Shown here one piece after another: positions 1 to 6,579 of a stretch of 18,929 bases of DNA; position 1 is the stretch's first letter; the number at the start of each line of letters is the position of its first letter. The DNA comes from SCUN01 sp964343975. GTDB taxonomy: Bacteria; Acidobacteriota; Vicinamibacteria; Vicinamibacterales; SCN-69-37. The translations under genes and the position numbers were made by a program. The notes under the pieces were generated by a model. The model saw only the letters and a list, made by a program, of their open reading frames with translations, made no database searches and had not been told where the DNA came from. Location: NCBI GenBank assembly GCA_964343975.1, contig CAYFLU010000059.1:1-18929 (forward strand), read 5' to 3'.

Positions 1-2
1 AG

Positions 3-389
3 GTGCCCGATCAGATGACGTGCACGGTCGAGGCCTTCGACGCGCGCGTGGGCGGCGACTTCTGCATCACGCTTGCGTACGACCTCCCCACGGGGAATGG
101 CAAGACGACGCCGGAGCGCGACACGTATCAGGGGCGCTTTCTCGAGCTCGTGCCGAACGAGCGCGTGGTGGAGCTGCACACGTTCGTCACCGACGACGCG
201 GCGCTTCAGGGGCAGATGACGGTGACGTTCACGCTCGAAGACGCGGGCACGGGCACGTTCCTCAGCGCCATTCACGACGGCTTGCCGCCCGGCCTCTCGC
301 CCGAGGACAACGAGGTCGGCTGGGCGATGGCGCTCCGCAAGTTGGCGGCGTATCTCGAATCGCCCGCAGCGCCATCGGCGCTACGATAG
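3..389 (+). CDS. SRPBCC / AHSA1-family protein, 5' truncated by window edge
   Basis: The reading frame is open from the first bases of the window, so the true start is probably upstream; the GTG at position 3 is unlikely to be the real initiator. The 128 visible residues match the activator-of-Hsp90-ATPase-homologue 1 (AHSA1-like) branch of the SRPBCC fold: a strand with TCTVEAFDARVGG, then YxGRFLELVPNERVVELHTF, then MTVTFTLEDAGTGT and the C-terminal helix signature DGLPPGLSPEDNEVGWAMALRKLAAYLE. By family length about 20-25 residues are missing. Bacterial members are small cytoplasmic proteins with a hydrophobic ligand cavity; substrate and role are usually unknown. It ends 6 nt before tRNA-Arg, and its last codons overlap a possible tRNA promoter. 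Family assignment is confident; function is not known. Confidence 0.85.
   Translation: MPDQMTCTVEAFDARVGGDFCITLAYDLPTGNGKTTPERDTYQGRFLELVPNERVVELHTFVTDDAALQGQMTVTFTLEDAGTGTFLSAIHDGLPPGLSPEDNEVGWAMALRKLAAYLESPAAPSALR
382..387 (+). promoter_or_regulatory. Possible -10 element of tRNA-Arg
   Basis: TACGAT lies 8 nt before the mature 5' end of the tRNA and overlaps the stop codon of the SRPBCC gene. The spacing suits transcription starting at about the tRNA 5' end. I see no convincing -35 hexamer, so the call rests on the hexamer and its spacing alone. Confidence 0.3.
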
Positions 390-395
390 ACACAC

Positions 396-472
396 GCGCC
401 CGTAGCTCAGTTGGATAGAGCACCGGCCTTCTAAGCCGGTGGTCGCAGGTTCGAGTCCTGCCGGGCGCGCCA
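396..472 (+). tRNA. tRNA-Arg (anticodon TCT)
   Basis: A full cloverleaf can be folded by eye. The acceptor stem is GCGCCCG (396-402) with CGGGCGC (462-468), all seven pairs Watson-Crick. The D stem is GCTC/GAGC (405-408, 418-421). The anticodon stem is CCGGC/GCCGG (423-427, 435-439) around the seven-base loop CTTCTAA, giving anticodon TCT at 430-432, which reads AGA. The T stem is GCAGG/CCTGC (445-449, 457-461) around TTCGAGT. The discriminator is G469 and the CCA end is encoded at 470-472. It reads a codon that is probably rare in a genome this GC-rich. Confidence 0.97.
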
Positions 473-495
473 ACAGTGTTCTCGTCCACTTGGCG

Positions 496-529
496 CGCCC
501 GCCGAAGCGGATCTTTCGCGAAGGCGGGC
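496..529. repeat. Imperfect intergenic hairpin
   Basis: Between the tRNA and the next gene, CCCGCC and GGCGGG can pair around an AT-richer centre containing GATCTTTCGCG. There is no T-run, so it is not a typical intrinsic terminator. It could be processing or termination structure for the tRNA transcript or a small dispersed palindrome. The rest of 473-590 holds nothing I can assign. Confidence 0.3.
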
Positions 530-590
530 CGGGCGTTGTGGTTGTTGCTCTGGAAGCCAGCGGCTCCGCGCCACTAGAGCGCCTCGATCC

Positions 591-1079
591 TCAAGCCGAG
601 GGATTTCGAGCGCGGTCTGTTCGGTACAGGCTGCCCACCGCTGCCATCGAGATGATGGTGCCGATGGAGAACCAGACAAAGCTCAGCATGACCACGGCGG
701 TGGCCGCTAGATAGAGCGCCCGAATGGAGTGTGTGATCACGGACCACGCGCCCGATGCGACAAGCAGAAGAAGAGCGTTGAAGGCGTAAGCCTTTCGGGC
801 TCGGCCGCTCATCTGCACCTTCAGCCGTTCTGAGATATCCGGTACGGCTCCGAGCGCCCATCGTGCGCCGAGTCCCAGCCACACCACTAACAACACGACG
901 AGCCCTGGGCCAATGACGACACGCAGCCAGGGAACAGCATTCGCCCAAGGCGTCACGATGACGAACCACGTCAGCACCGTGAACACAGGTGCGGCGATGC
1001 CGGCGATCAGCCACACGAATTGTGCGCGCCTACGCAGCAGCGAGAGGTCTTGTCGGTCAGGAACTGTTGAGCCGTTCAC
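591..1079 (-). CDS. Hypothetical membrane protein, four predicted TM segments
   Basis: A 162-residue protein with a GTG start. The N-terminal ~20 residues are polar (RQDLSLLRRRAQ), followed by hydrophobic segments at roughly residues 21-43 (FVWLIAGIAAPVFTVLTWFV), 49-71 (VPWLRVVIGPGLVVLLVVWL), 95-113 (YAFNALLLLVASGAW) and 120-145 (LYLAATAVVMLSFVWF). The middle loop is basic. I recognise no family and no catalytic motif. The frame is preferred over the overlapping minus-strand frame because only this one gives clean membrane segments. TAGGCT lies 8 nt before the GTG and no Shine-Dalgarno is obvious, which would fit a leaderless message. Confidence 0.6.
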   Translation of the reverse strand: MNGSTVPDRQDLSLLRRRAQFVWLIAGIAAPVFTVLTWFVIVTPWANAVPWLRVVIGPGLVVLLVVWLGLGARWALGAVPDISERLKVQMSGRARKAYAFNALLLLVASGAWSVITHSIRALYLAATAVVMLSFVWFSIGTIISMAAVGSLYRTDRARNPSA

Positions 1080-1089
1080 CCGCGCCTAG

Positions 1090-1103
1090 CCTAGCACTCT
1101 AGG
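1090..1103. repeat. Small perfect hairpin
   Basis: CCTAG, CACT loop, CTAGG, flanked by CGCG on both sides. It lies between two minus-strand genes. There is no T-run, and it overlaps the candidate -10 TAGGCT of the downstream gene, so it could be an operator or nothing. Confidence 0.25.
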
Positions 1104-1137
1104 TCACGCGCGCAGCACATCCGTGAGACGTCTCCGG

Positions 1138-1623
1138 TTACTTCCCGTCGCAGCCTTTCCGTTCGACTTTGTCTTTGGCCTTGGCCGCTGCAACGGTTTG
1201 CCACTGCATGTTGGCCGGTGTATCTGCGCCGCCGCAGGCCAGCGGCTTGATGTGATCGACCACGTAGCCAGGGCGGCCATTCGGATAGCCGCTCTGCCTC
1301 ATGAACGCAGCCTTCGCCGCTTCACTGCGGGCAATCTTGCCGTCTTTGTCACGCGCGACGGCGCTCGATGATGTTGCGGCCGCTGGAACAGACGGTGCCG
1401 GTGTGGACGCGGTCGTACTGGAGCCCTTCGAACTCGTGGAGCTTCCGGACGACTTCGGAGCGCTCCGCGTGTACGGTTCCACCGTCTTTCCGCTCTTGGT
1501 CGTGTACCCCTTCACGGGGACGCTCTTGCTGCTGGACGACTTCCCCTTCTGCGCCGCCAAGAGTCCGCAAGAGCAGAGGATCAGGAGCGTAGTCGCAACG
1601 AATCGACGCAGCTGACGGTTCAT
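1138..1623 (-). CDS. Secreted HNH-endonuclease-like protein
   Basis: A 161-residue protein. The ATG at 1623 is chosen because GGGAG lies 6 nt upstream; earlier in-frame starts would sit on top of that ribosome site. Residues 1-25 form a signal peptide (basic start, hydrophobic core, cysteines near LCSCG, exit near AAQ). Residues 26-90 are low-complexity Ser/Lys/Thr/Ala and include KGYTTKSGKTVEPYTRSAP, resembling the short motif common in small secreted bacterial proteins. The C-terminal part carries the nuclease-like motif GYPNGRPGYVVDHIKPL with D123-H124, then GGADTPANMQW with N138, as in the HNH (betabetaalpha-metal) fold. The family is typically a nonspecific or uncharacterised DNA-cutting domain; export makes a host restriction role unlikely. 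There is no visible immunity or partner gene. Confidence 0.75.
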   Translation of the reverse strand: MNRQLRRFVATTLLILCSCGLLAAQKGKSSSSKSVPVKGYTTKSGKTVEPYTRSAPKSSGSSTSSKGSSTTASTPAPSVPAAATSSSAVARDKDGKIARSEAAKAAFMRQSGYPNGRPGYVVDHIKPLACGGADTPANMQWQTVAAAKAKDKVERKGCDGK

Positions 1624-1647
1624 GGTCATCTCCCGCAAAGATGGCCG

Positions 1648-1653
1648 ACTATA
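1648..1653 (-). promoter_or_regulatory. Possible -10 element for the HNH-like gene
   Basis: On the minus strand TATAGT lies 25 nt before the chosen ATG, leaving room for a short leader with the GGGAG ribosome site. It sits in a locally AT-rich patch. No good -35 is visible. Confidence 0.3.
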
Positions 1654-1703
1654 ACTTTAGTTACGCGCTCCGCGCCCGGCTTTTAATCTCCACCTACTGA
1701 GTA

Positions 1704-1916
1704 GTGGTCTACACTCCCGCTCCTGAAATGCTTCAGGGCCTGGGACAAGCACCGCCGAACGTGCCGCCGCCAATGGCCAACGGGGATTCAACCGCGCCGA
1801 TGTACTTCGTCTTCGCCGGGCTCATCGCCCTCGCTATTGCCATCGTTGAAATTGTGCGTCGTCGTCATCGCGCCAACGAGTGGAAGCGCGTCATGCGCGA
1901 ACGCGACGATCACTGA
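1704..1916 (+). CDS. Small single-pass membrane protein, hypothetical
   Basis: Up to 70 residues from a GTG; the in-frame ATG at 1728 is an equally good start, and TACACT lies 12 nt before it. The first ~30 residues are Pro/Gly rich (APPNVPPPMANGD). A clear membrane helix follows (APMYFVFAGLIALAIAIVEIV) with a strongly basic tail (RRRHRANEWKRVMRERDDH), so the C-terminus should be cytoplasmic. I recognise no family. Its TGA is directly followed by the reverse-complement stop of the next gene, so the two converge with no gap. Confidence 0.5.
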   Translation: MVYTPAPEMLQGLGQAPPNVPPPMANGDSTAPMYFVFAGLIALAIAIVEIVRRRHRANEWKRVMRERDDH

Positions 1917-2387
1917 TCAGCCGCCAGCTCTGCGGATCCACTCCTCGAACTCGTACACGACCGCAGGAATGCGAGTGAATCCAACGGCCATCGAACAGTA
2001 GAAACGATGAGCCCCGTTGTAGATACGAAACTGATACGGGGAGCCTGGCGGCAGGCGATCCAACTGTATTGGTGGTAGAGGCGCATCAGCGCGAAAGCCC
2101 GAGAGGATGTCAATCACCCGCCGTCTGGCGGATCCAGGCCCAGCGTTGTCGTTGAAGACGCCGTGACTCAGTCGCCTAACTAATGGCTCAACCGTTCGTA
2201 GCTCAACGATTACGGTTCGACGTTCCGAGTCGCTCTCATCCTCCGGAGGGCCCGCTCGGTACGAATCACGACCCGGACTAAAGGTGTCCATTCCAGCAGC
2301 CGTCCACCATTCGGCGTCGATAGATTGAGAGACTGGGCCGTAAGAAATGTGCAAAGTTGAACCCCGGCTTTCGAATATGACGGACAC
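1917..2387 (-). CDS. Protein with ParB/sulfiredoxin-like C-terminal motif
   Basis: 156 residues from a GTG start. The N-terminal third is a poorly conserved strand-rich stretch with a linker rich in Glu, Asp and Ser. The C-terminal part reads IQLDRLPP, then YQFRIYNGAHRFYCSMAVGF, then IPAVVYEFEEW. This resembles the ParB-like nuclease/sulfiredoxin fold, whose core motif is roughly 'I.dG.HR..a....g...ip..v'. Here the usual Asp/Glu before Gly is Asn (YNGAHR). Members act as CTP/ATP-binding or phosphotransfer modules or as DNA-partition proteins. With no helix-turn-helix, no ParA and only 156 residues, chromosome partitioning is unlikely. A lone protein of unknown substrate is the safest reading. 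Confidence 0.55.
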   Translation of the reverse strand: MSVIFESRGSTLHISYGPVSQSIDAEWWTAAGMDTFSPGRDSYRAGPPEDESDSERRTVIVELRTVEPLVRRLSHGVFNDNAGPGSARRRVIDILSGFRADAPLPPIQLDRLPPGSPYQFRIYNGAHRFYCSMAVGFTRIPAVVYEFEEWIRRAGG

Positions 2388-2425
2388 GCGGCGTAGTTAC
2401 AGGCGCCAGATAGACACTCAAGACC

Positions 2426-2755
2426 CTATGACCAGTCCGAGAAGTTCTCCCGATTGCGCTCTTCGAAGATCAGGCTGCGCCAGAAGATCGTCGCTACATC
2501 CACGAAGCCGATGCAGGCGTAGATGAGAAACGGCATTGATGCATCCGACGGGCACGCGGTGAGGTCCGACACGCATTGGGCCATCTGGCGTTGCAGCGTC
2601 ACGTACTGGCACCCCATGCAGAACAGGATGCCAAGGAAGACAACGAGGCTGCCGACGGCGTTGCCCACGGTGACCTGACGGCGGCGCCAGAACAGCCAAC
2701 CCGCGCCGAGGCCCGCCAGCGTCGGCAACACGAGGGCGAGCGCGTACCAGATCAT
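2426..2755 (-). CDS. Hypothetical membrane protein, three TM segments
   Basis: 109 residues starting MIWYALALVLPTLAG. The ATG at 2755 is chosen because GAGAAGG lies about 5 nt upstream and the protein then begins directly with a membrane helix; the frame extends further upstream, but that part is Arg/Trp/Cys-rich and overlaps the preceding gene. Helices are at about 2-23, 33-52 and 72-91. Four Cys residues lie near the second helix and the following loop (CMGCQYV, QCVSDLTAC). I recognise no family. It follows the 2769-2993 gene by 13 nt and is probably co-transcribed with it. Confidence 0.55.
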   Translation of the reverse strand: MIWYALALVLPTLAGLGAGWLFWRRRQVTVGNAVGSLVVFLGILFCMGCQYVTLQRQMAQCVSDLTACPSDASMPFLIYACIGFVDVATIFWRSLIFEERNRENFSDWS

Positions 2756-2768
2756 CGCAGCCTTCTCG

Positions 2769-2993
2769 CTACTTCGGCTGCAACACCAGCGCCAACACCA
2801 CCGCTGCCACAAGGAAGAACGCGTAGGTCATCAGCGCGGTGCTGAGCGCCATCTGCCGCGGGTTCTGATCGGGGCGCAGCATGCGCTGCTTGTACTCGTG
2901 ATACGTGATCAGATACGCCGCGCCCGCGGCGAGGCCGCCAAAGACCACGCCGATCGCGAGAAACAACGGAAGCAGATTCGTCGGTGTCGACAT
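2769..2993 (-). CDS. Small two-TM membrane protein, hypothetical
   Basis: 74 residues with membrane helices at about 8-30 (LLPLFLAIGVVFGGLAAGAAYLI) and 48-71 (MALSTALMTYAFFLVAAVVLALV), joined by a short charged loop HEYKQRMLRPDQNPRQ. No known family. It is the first gene of a probable two-gene unit; the downstream partner is also a small membrane protein of unknown function. The ATG at 2993 lacks a strong ribosome site. Confidence 0.5.
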   Translation of the reverse strand: MSTPTNLLPLFLAIGVVFGGLAAGAAYLITYHEYKQRMLRPDQNPRQMALSTALMTYAFFLVAAVVLALVLQPK

Positions 2994-3056
2994 CAGAGGC
3001 GCTGCTCGAGCATGCGAGCGGATTGTACCGGCGCGGGCGAGGGGAGCGCCGAACGT

Positions 3057-3098
3057 AAAACGGCCTCTGCCGGCCTGGGGAGCGAGCCGGCAGAGGCC
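3057..3098 (-). terminator. Intrinsic terminator after the porin fragment
   Basis: The perfect 13-bp stem GGCCTCTGCCGGC / GCCGGCAGAGGCC (3062-3074, 3086-3098) has an 11-nt loop and is followed on the minus strand by GTTTT. It begins 24 nt past the porin stop codon, the right place to end that transcript. Confidence 0.8.
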
Positions 3099-3122
3099 AG
3101 TGGGTGCGGCGAGTGCCGCGCC

Positions 3123-3783
3123 CTACTTCGCGTGGAAGGTGTAGACCACGCCCACCGTGAGCGTGCTCTGCGCCTGCACTTCGGTCGTGTTCTTGAAGAA
3201 GTACGGGTGATCCGACCAGTCGCGGCGGAATTCCACGCGCGCCAGCAGATCATCCTTCGCCTTGAAGCCCATCGTCACCGTGGCCGCCTTCACGTTCTCC
3301 TGTTCGCCGGTCACGAGGCCGTCGTGGTCGTTGAAGAACTCGAAACGCGGCGTGATCGAGAACATGTCGTTGGGCGTGTACTGGAGGTAGCCCGTGACGC
3401 CCGTCCACTTGTAGGTCTTCGTGCCCTGGGCTTCCTGGCCATACACGTAGTCGGCCGCGAGGCTCACTTCCTTGCTCGCCGCGTAGGTGAAGTTCGTGTC
3501 CCACAGATGGCGCCAGTCGGTGGTGTTGTCGTCCTGCTCCGGACCGCCGAGGTAGCCGGTCGTGAGCGAGAACTCCTTGTTCGGCGTGAGCGTGATCTGA
3601 CCGCCGATGGACTTGCCGCTGTTGTTGTCGACGACGTTGTTCCAGCCGTTCACGACCATGCCCGAGATCGCCACCGTGTCGTTCGCCTGATACGTCGCGC
3701 GCACGCCCGTGTAGTTGCGCGGCGTGGCGAGCGCGAAGCTGATGCTGCGCGAGTAGTTCCAGTTGTCCTGCGACGCCAGCCGC
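3123..3783 (-). pseudogene. BBP2 (OmpL-like) outer-membrane beta-barrel porin, C-terminal part only
   Basis: About 220 residues of alternating polar and hydrophobic beta strands with the putative beta-barrel porin-2 signatures: NWNYSRSISFALATPRNYTG, GVRATYQANDTVAISGMVVNGWNN, SLTTGYLGGPE, then the final strand LTVGVVYTFHAK ending close to an aromatic as outer-membrane barrels do. Intact members are about 400 residues or longer and start with a signal peptide. Here the frame begins abruptly at about 3783, where it runs into the amine-oxidase fragment in another frame. The GTG at 3704 is an internal codon, not a plausible start. The 3' end and terminator look intact. Either a genomic deletion removed its 5' half or the join is an assembly artefact. 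Confidence 0.75.
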
Positions 3784-4380
3784 CCTTGTCGAACTCGAGC
3801 GTGGTGTTGAGCGGATAGAGCATGAACGGATCCGTGAGCGCGAACGGATCCACATGCTTGATGGCGTCGGCCAGGCTGATGTCGTTTGGGAGCGTGGCCG
3901 CGTACGCCTTCGCGTCAACCAGCAGCTTGTCGTAGCGGCTCTTCGCGGAGCCGAACTGCTGATCCGTGACGTCCTGGCCGGCCGAGTTCACGACCGTCAC
4001 GCTGCTGTCGTTGGTCAAATACGTCGGCGCCTTCGTCTGATTGAGCAACCCGACGATCGGGTTGCCCGACGACGGTCCATGGATCCAGCCGGCGCCGAGA
4101 TCCATCGGAATGCCGTCCACCGACCGCTCGGTGTAGACGCGACCACCAATGTGATTCTTCGCTTCGAGCACCGTGACGACGTTGCCGGCGTCGGTGAGCT
4201 TACGCGCGGCGGCCAGACCCGCCATGCCCGCGCCGATCACCACCACGTGGCGTCGCGTGGTCGAGGCCTTGAGCGGCACCATGTTGATGAGCGGCACTGA
4301 TGTGGCCAATAGCGCCGTCTTCAGAAAATCTCGTCGTCCTCGTTCCCGTCGTCCTGCGCCAATAGCGCGCCTCGTGTCAT
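3780..4380 (-). pseudogene. FAD-dependent amine oxidase, N-terminal fragment with frame-disrupted Tat signal
   Basis: The readable part carries a Rossmann dinucleotide-binding motif (VVVIGAGMAGLAAARKL), the second FAD motif (EAKNHIGGRVYTE) and DLGAGWIHGPSSGNP, typical of flavin monoamine/polyamine oxidases. It continues to TTLEFDKGG at about 3786 and then becomes unlike the family, so about 60% of a usual 420-500-residue protein is missing. Upstream in the same frame is RRDFLKTALLAT (4336-4301), a good twin-arginine export signal. That frame has no ATG/GTG/TTG before the motif; the only upstream ATG (4380) is in another frame and hits TGA after about 19 codons. A frameshift or an unusual ATT start (4363) is therefore needed. 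Alternative starts at 4309 (TTG) or 4282 (ATG) would lose the Tat motif. Confidence 0.75.
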
Positions 4381-4417
4381 AAAAAGTTCGCTAAAAGTCC
4401 CTGAGAACGAGGGCAAA

Positions 4418-4434
4418 GTGTTTCGTTTCAACAC
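4418..4434. promoter_or_regulatory. Imperfect palindrome, possible operator
   Basis: GTGTTTCGTTTCAACAC has 5-bp arms (GTGTT/AACAC) around 7 nt. It lies about 40 nt before the ATG at 4380, a sensible place for a regulator of the amine-oxidase remnant. No regulator gene is near. The rest of 4381-4572 holds no convincing terminator or ORF. Confidence 0.2.
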
Positions 4435-4572
4435 GTCGGCGTGTCGGGGTGCCCCGCGTCTTCGGGATGAATTGATGAAGGCGAGACGGTACTACGTAGG
4501 GCGCGGTGCTGCCTTAATTTCTCTTAATCAGTTGAAAGCGTAACGGTTGGGATGTTGTCGGCGCATCATCTA

Positions 4573-5481
4573 TTACTGCGTGTAGCCGTCACGCAAGAGC
4601 ACGTCGAATCGACCGCGCTGCGTGATCGCCACCTTCACGTCGTGCCAACTGCCGGGTGCGCCGGCCGGCATCGCGTACCTCAAGACGTAGCGACGACGAT
4701 ATTCGGTGAGGGCATCGCGAAAGGCCGCAGCGATGTTGTCGGTGGCGCGCACCACGCGTGTGTCGCCGCCAGTGCGCTGCACGAGCCTCGCCACCGGTGG
4801 CAGTGTGGGTTCTTCGCGCGACGGCAGCGCCCGTGGTGATTGCCACAGCGGCTTCGGTACCAGCACGAAGAGATCGACGACCGCTTCCGAGCGACGGGCG
4901 AGCGCCGTGACCGTGTCGAGGTCGATCGTGCTCGACGAGTCGATGCCGTCGCTGAAGGTCACGATGAGGTGGCCGCGCTCGCGCGAGGGCCGATGAATGA
5001 GCGCGAGACCGAGCGCGTCGTAGAGCGAGGTCCATCCGCCCGCCGCCAGGGCGTCCATCGGCGGCGCACTGCCGCCCGCACGAAATCCAAACACCTCACG
5101 CACGTCGTCGGCCACCGTGAGCACGCGTACGCGGTCGTCGTGCCGCAACTGCTTCGCGATGTCGGCGAGCTGCGCGCGCGTTTGCTCGAGCGTGGCGTCC
5201 ATGCTCGCGCTCGTGTCCACGAGCACGGTGACGTCTGCCGGCATCACGCCGACCGGCGTGAGCTCCACGTCTTGATGCACGCCGTTGTCGGTGACGTCGA
5301 AGTCGGTGGCCTTCAGGTCGCGCACCGGCGTGCCGTTCTGCCGCACCGCGACGTTCAGCGTCACGATGGCGACGTCGGTGCGGAACCGTTCCTGCGCGGC
5401 GACGACGAGCGTGCATGCCGCAACAGCGATCGCCACGACGGCGGCGAAGGTCTTCAGCAACGGGAGGCGCAGCGATCTCAC
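4573..5481 (-). CDS. VWFA-related domain protein with intact MIDAS, exported
   Basis: 302 residues from the GTG at 5481, which overlaps the upstream TGA as GTGA, a typical coupled start; earlier starts would overlap the TPR gene heavily. Residues 1-30 are a signal peptide (LPLLKTFAAVVAIAVAACTLVVAAQ). A strand-rich segment, VTLNVAVRQNGTPVRDLKATDFDVTDNG, is typical of acidobacterial VWFA-related proteins (TIGR03436 type). The von Willebrand A domain runs from about 82 to 240 with the metal-ion site DTSAS (89-93), a Thr in GGWTSLYDAL and Asp in FSDGID. The C-terminal stretch YRRRYVLRYAMPAG then DVKVAITQRGRFDVLLRDGY is also family-typical. It probably binds a protein or surface ligand through a divalent metal in the periplasm or at the surface. 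Partner unknown; it is the last gene of a three-gene unit. Confidence 0.85.
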   Translation of the reverse strand: MRSLRLPLLKTFAAVVAIAVAACTLVVAAQERFRTDVAIVTLNVAVRQNGTPVRDLKATDFDVTDNGVHQDVELTPVGVMPADVTVLVDTSASMDATLEQTRAQLADIAKQLRHDDRVRVLTVADDVREVFGFRAGGSAPPMDALAAGGWTSLYDALGLALIHRPSRERGHLIVTFSDGIDSSSTIDLDTVTALARRSEAVVDLFVLVPKPLWQSPRALPSREEPTLPPVARLVQRTGGDTRVVRATDNIAAAFRDALTEYRRRYVLRYAMPAGAPGSWHDVKVAITQRGRFDVLLRDGYTQ

Positions 5482-6512
5482 CACGCGGCTCTCACACGGC
5501 GCAGGAGCGTGGGCCATCGCCACACATCGCCCGCATAGAACGTGCGCCAGGGATCCGCGCCGGCCACCGTGCCGTCGAGCCCGCGCTCGGCCACAGACTC
5601 GGCATCGGTCTGCCGGCCGGCGAGCTGATAGCGCGTCGCCAACCACACCGCGGCAGTGCGGCCGGCCGGTTCGGCCACGAGCGCCGCGCGAAATGCGCCG
5701 AGCGCCTCATCGCGACGGCTGGCGCGTTCGTGCATCCAGCCGAGAAAGAGCTGCGCGAGGTAGCGCGTGCGCGTGTCCACGCCCTCCGTCAGCTGCGCTT
5801 GCAGCAACGACGTGCGCGCCCCCGCATCGTCGCGCGCGAGCAGTTGCAAGAAGGCCACGTGCAGGAGCGCATCACCGGCAAAGTCGGGCGCATTCGCGAG
5901 CGCGCGATACTGCGCGGCCAGCGGCTCGGGCACAGGCACGCGCGGGCTGGCGAGCGGCTGACGCGGATGGATGTTGAGCGTTTGCACATCGGCGAGCCAT
6001 ACCCGCGCACGATCCCATGCAGGTTCATCACGCAGTCGTGCGGCCGCATGCGCAAGATGCGTGCTCACCGCCTGCGCATTGCCCGTGCCTTCGAGCAGCG
6101 CGAGCGCCGCGATGTGCCACTGCCGCTCGGCTTCCGACGGCAGCCGACGCCGGATTTGCTCGCAACCCCACTCCACGAGCGGCGCCACGTCCTTCGCCTG
6201 CGTCACCACCCCGGCCCCGGCCGCATCGAGCGCAAACGTCGCCGCAATCAATCGCCGCCGATTCGCCTCCGCCGCACCCTTCTCGAGAATCCACTCGACG
6301 CCATCTCTCCGCAGCGCCGCATGCAACTCCGACAGCGACGACTGCTCAACAGCCCGCCTGGCCGCCTCCACATCAGAGACATAGACAGATAACGGCAAGT
6401 TGGAAGTAAGAAGCAGTAAGGGGGAAGTAGAAGTGGGAAGGGGGAAGGAAAAAGTTAGAGCCGCGGCCAGACAGGCCGCTCTCAACAGGTGTCGCCCCAA
6501 TCCGCGCCTCAA
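5478..6512 (-). CDS. TPR-like helical-repeat protein with repeat-derived N-terminus
   Basis: 344 residues from the TTG at 6512, which has GGAAG about 7-8 nt upstream; no ATG is available before the conserved part. Residues 1-22 (RRGLGRHLLRAACLAAALTF) look like a signal peptide. Residues ~22-41 (SFPLPTSTSPLLLLTS) are encoded by the dispersed AAGT-rich repeat read in antisense. From about residue 45 the protein is alanine-rich alpha helix with TPR-like pairs, clearest near the C-terminus: RYLAQLFLGWMHERASRRDEALGAFRAALVAEPAGRTAAVWLATRYQLAGRQTDAESVAERGL. Such proteins scaffold complexes. Position between two VWFA genes, with a GTGA overlap to the second and a 53-nt gap to the first, suggests one operon and possibly one envelope complex. 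Confidence 0.75.
   Translation of the reverse strand: MRRGLGRHLLRAACLAAALTFSFPLPTSTSPLLLLTSNLPLSVYVSDVEAARRAVEQSSLSELHAALRRDGVEWILEKGAAEANRRRLIAATFALDAAGAGVVTQAKDVAPLVEWGCEQIRRRLPSEAERQWHIAALALLEGTGNAQAVSTHLAHAAARLRDEPAWDRARVWLADVQTLNIHPRQPLASPRVPVPEPLAAQYRALANAPDFAGDALLHVAFLQLLARDDAGARTSLLQAQLTEGVDTRTRYLAQLFLGWMHERASRRDEALGAFRAALVAEPAGRTAAVWLATRYQLAGRQTDAESVAERGLDGTVAGADPWRTFYAGDVWRWPTLLRRVRAAW
6396..6456 (+). repeat. AAGT-rich dispersed repeat, copy B (inside TPR gene 5' end)
   Basis: It begins CAAGTTGGAAGTAAGAAGCA, one mismatch from copy A over 20 bases, and continues as purine-rich units of about 7 nt (GGGAAGT, AGAAGTG, GGAAGGG). It lies antisense within the coding region of the TPR gene and encodes Ser/Thr/Pro/Leu there. 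Copy A lies inverted about 60 nt away. Confidence 0.75.
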
Positions 6513-6518
6513 AGGGTC

Positions 6519-6579
6519 ACTTCCAACTTCTGACTTCCCACTTTTACTTCTTCACTTGTTGCTTCTTACTTCCCACTTG
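6519..6579 (-). repeat. AAGT-rich dispersed repeat, copy A (end of VWFA gene)
   Basis: Read on the minus strand it begins CAAGTGGGAAGTAAGAAGCA and continues in AAGT-containing units to GGAAGTG. Its first 12 bases encode the last residues of the 6566-8353 gene and its TAA. Its distal end provides the GGAAG that precedes the TTG of the TPR gene. A 13-nt palindrome, CCACTTGAAGTGG, covers the junction at 6573-6585. Confidence 0.8.

Noticed and set aside
262..489. Minus-strand frames containing RTRTCDHRLRRPVLYPTELR and ARQDSNLRPPA
   Set aside because: These are the antisense of the tRNA-Arg gene, a well-known source of false proteins in databases.
1917..2387. Chromosome or plasmid partition system
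   Set aside because: No ParA-like ATPase, no parS-like cluster and no helix-turn-helix; only a short ParB-like motif.
396..2993. Integrative island in the tRNA-Arg gene
   Set aside because: Small unknown genes follow the tRNA, but I see no integrase and no second copy of the tRNA 3' end in the window.
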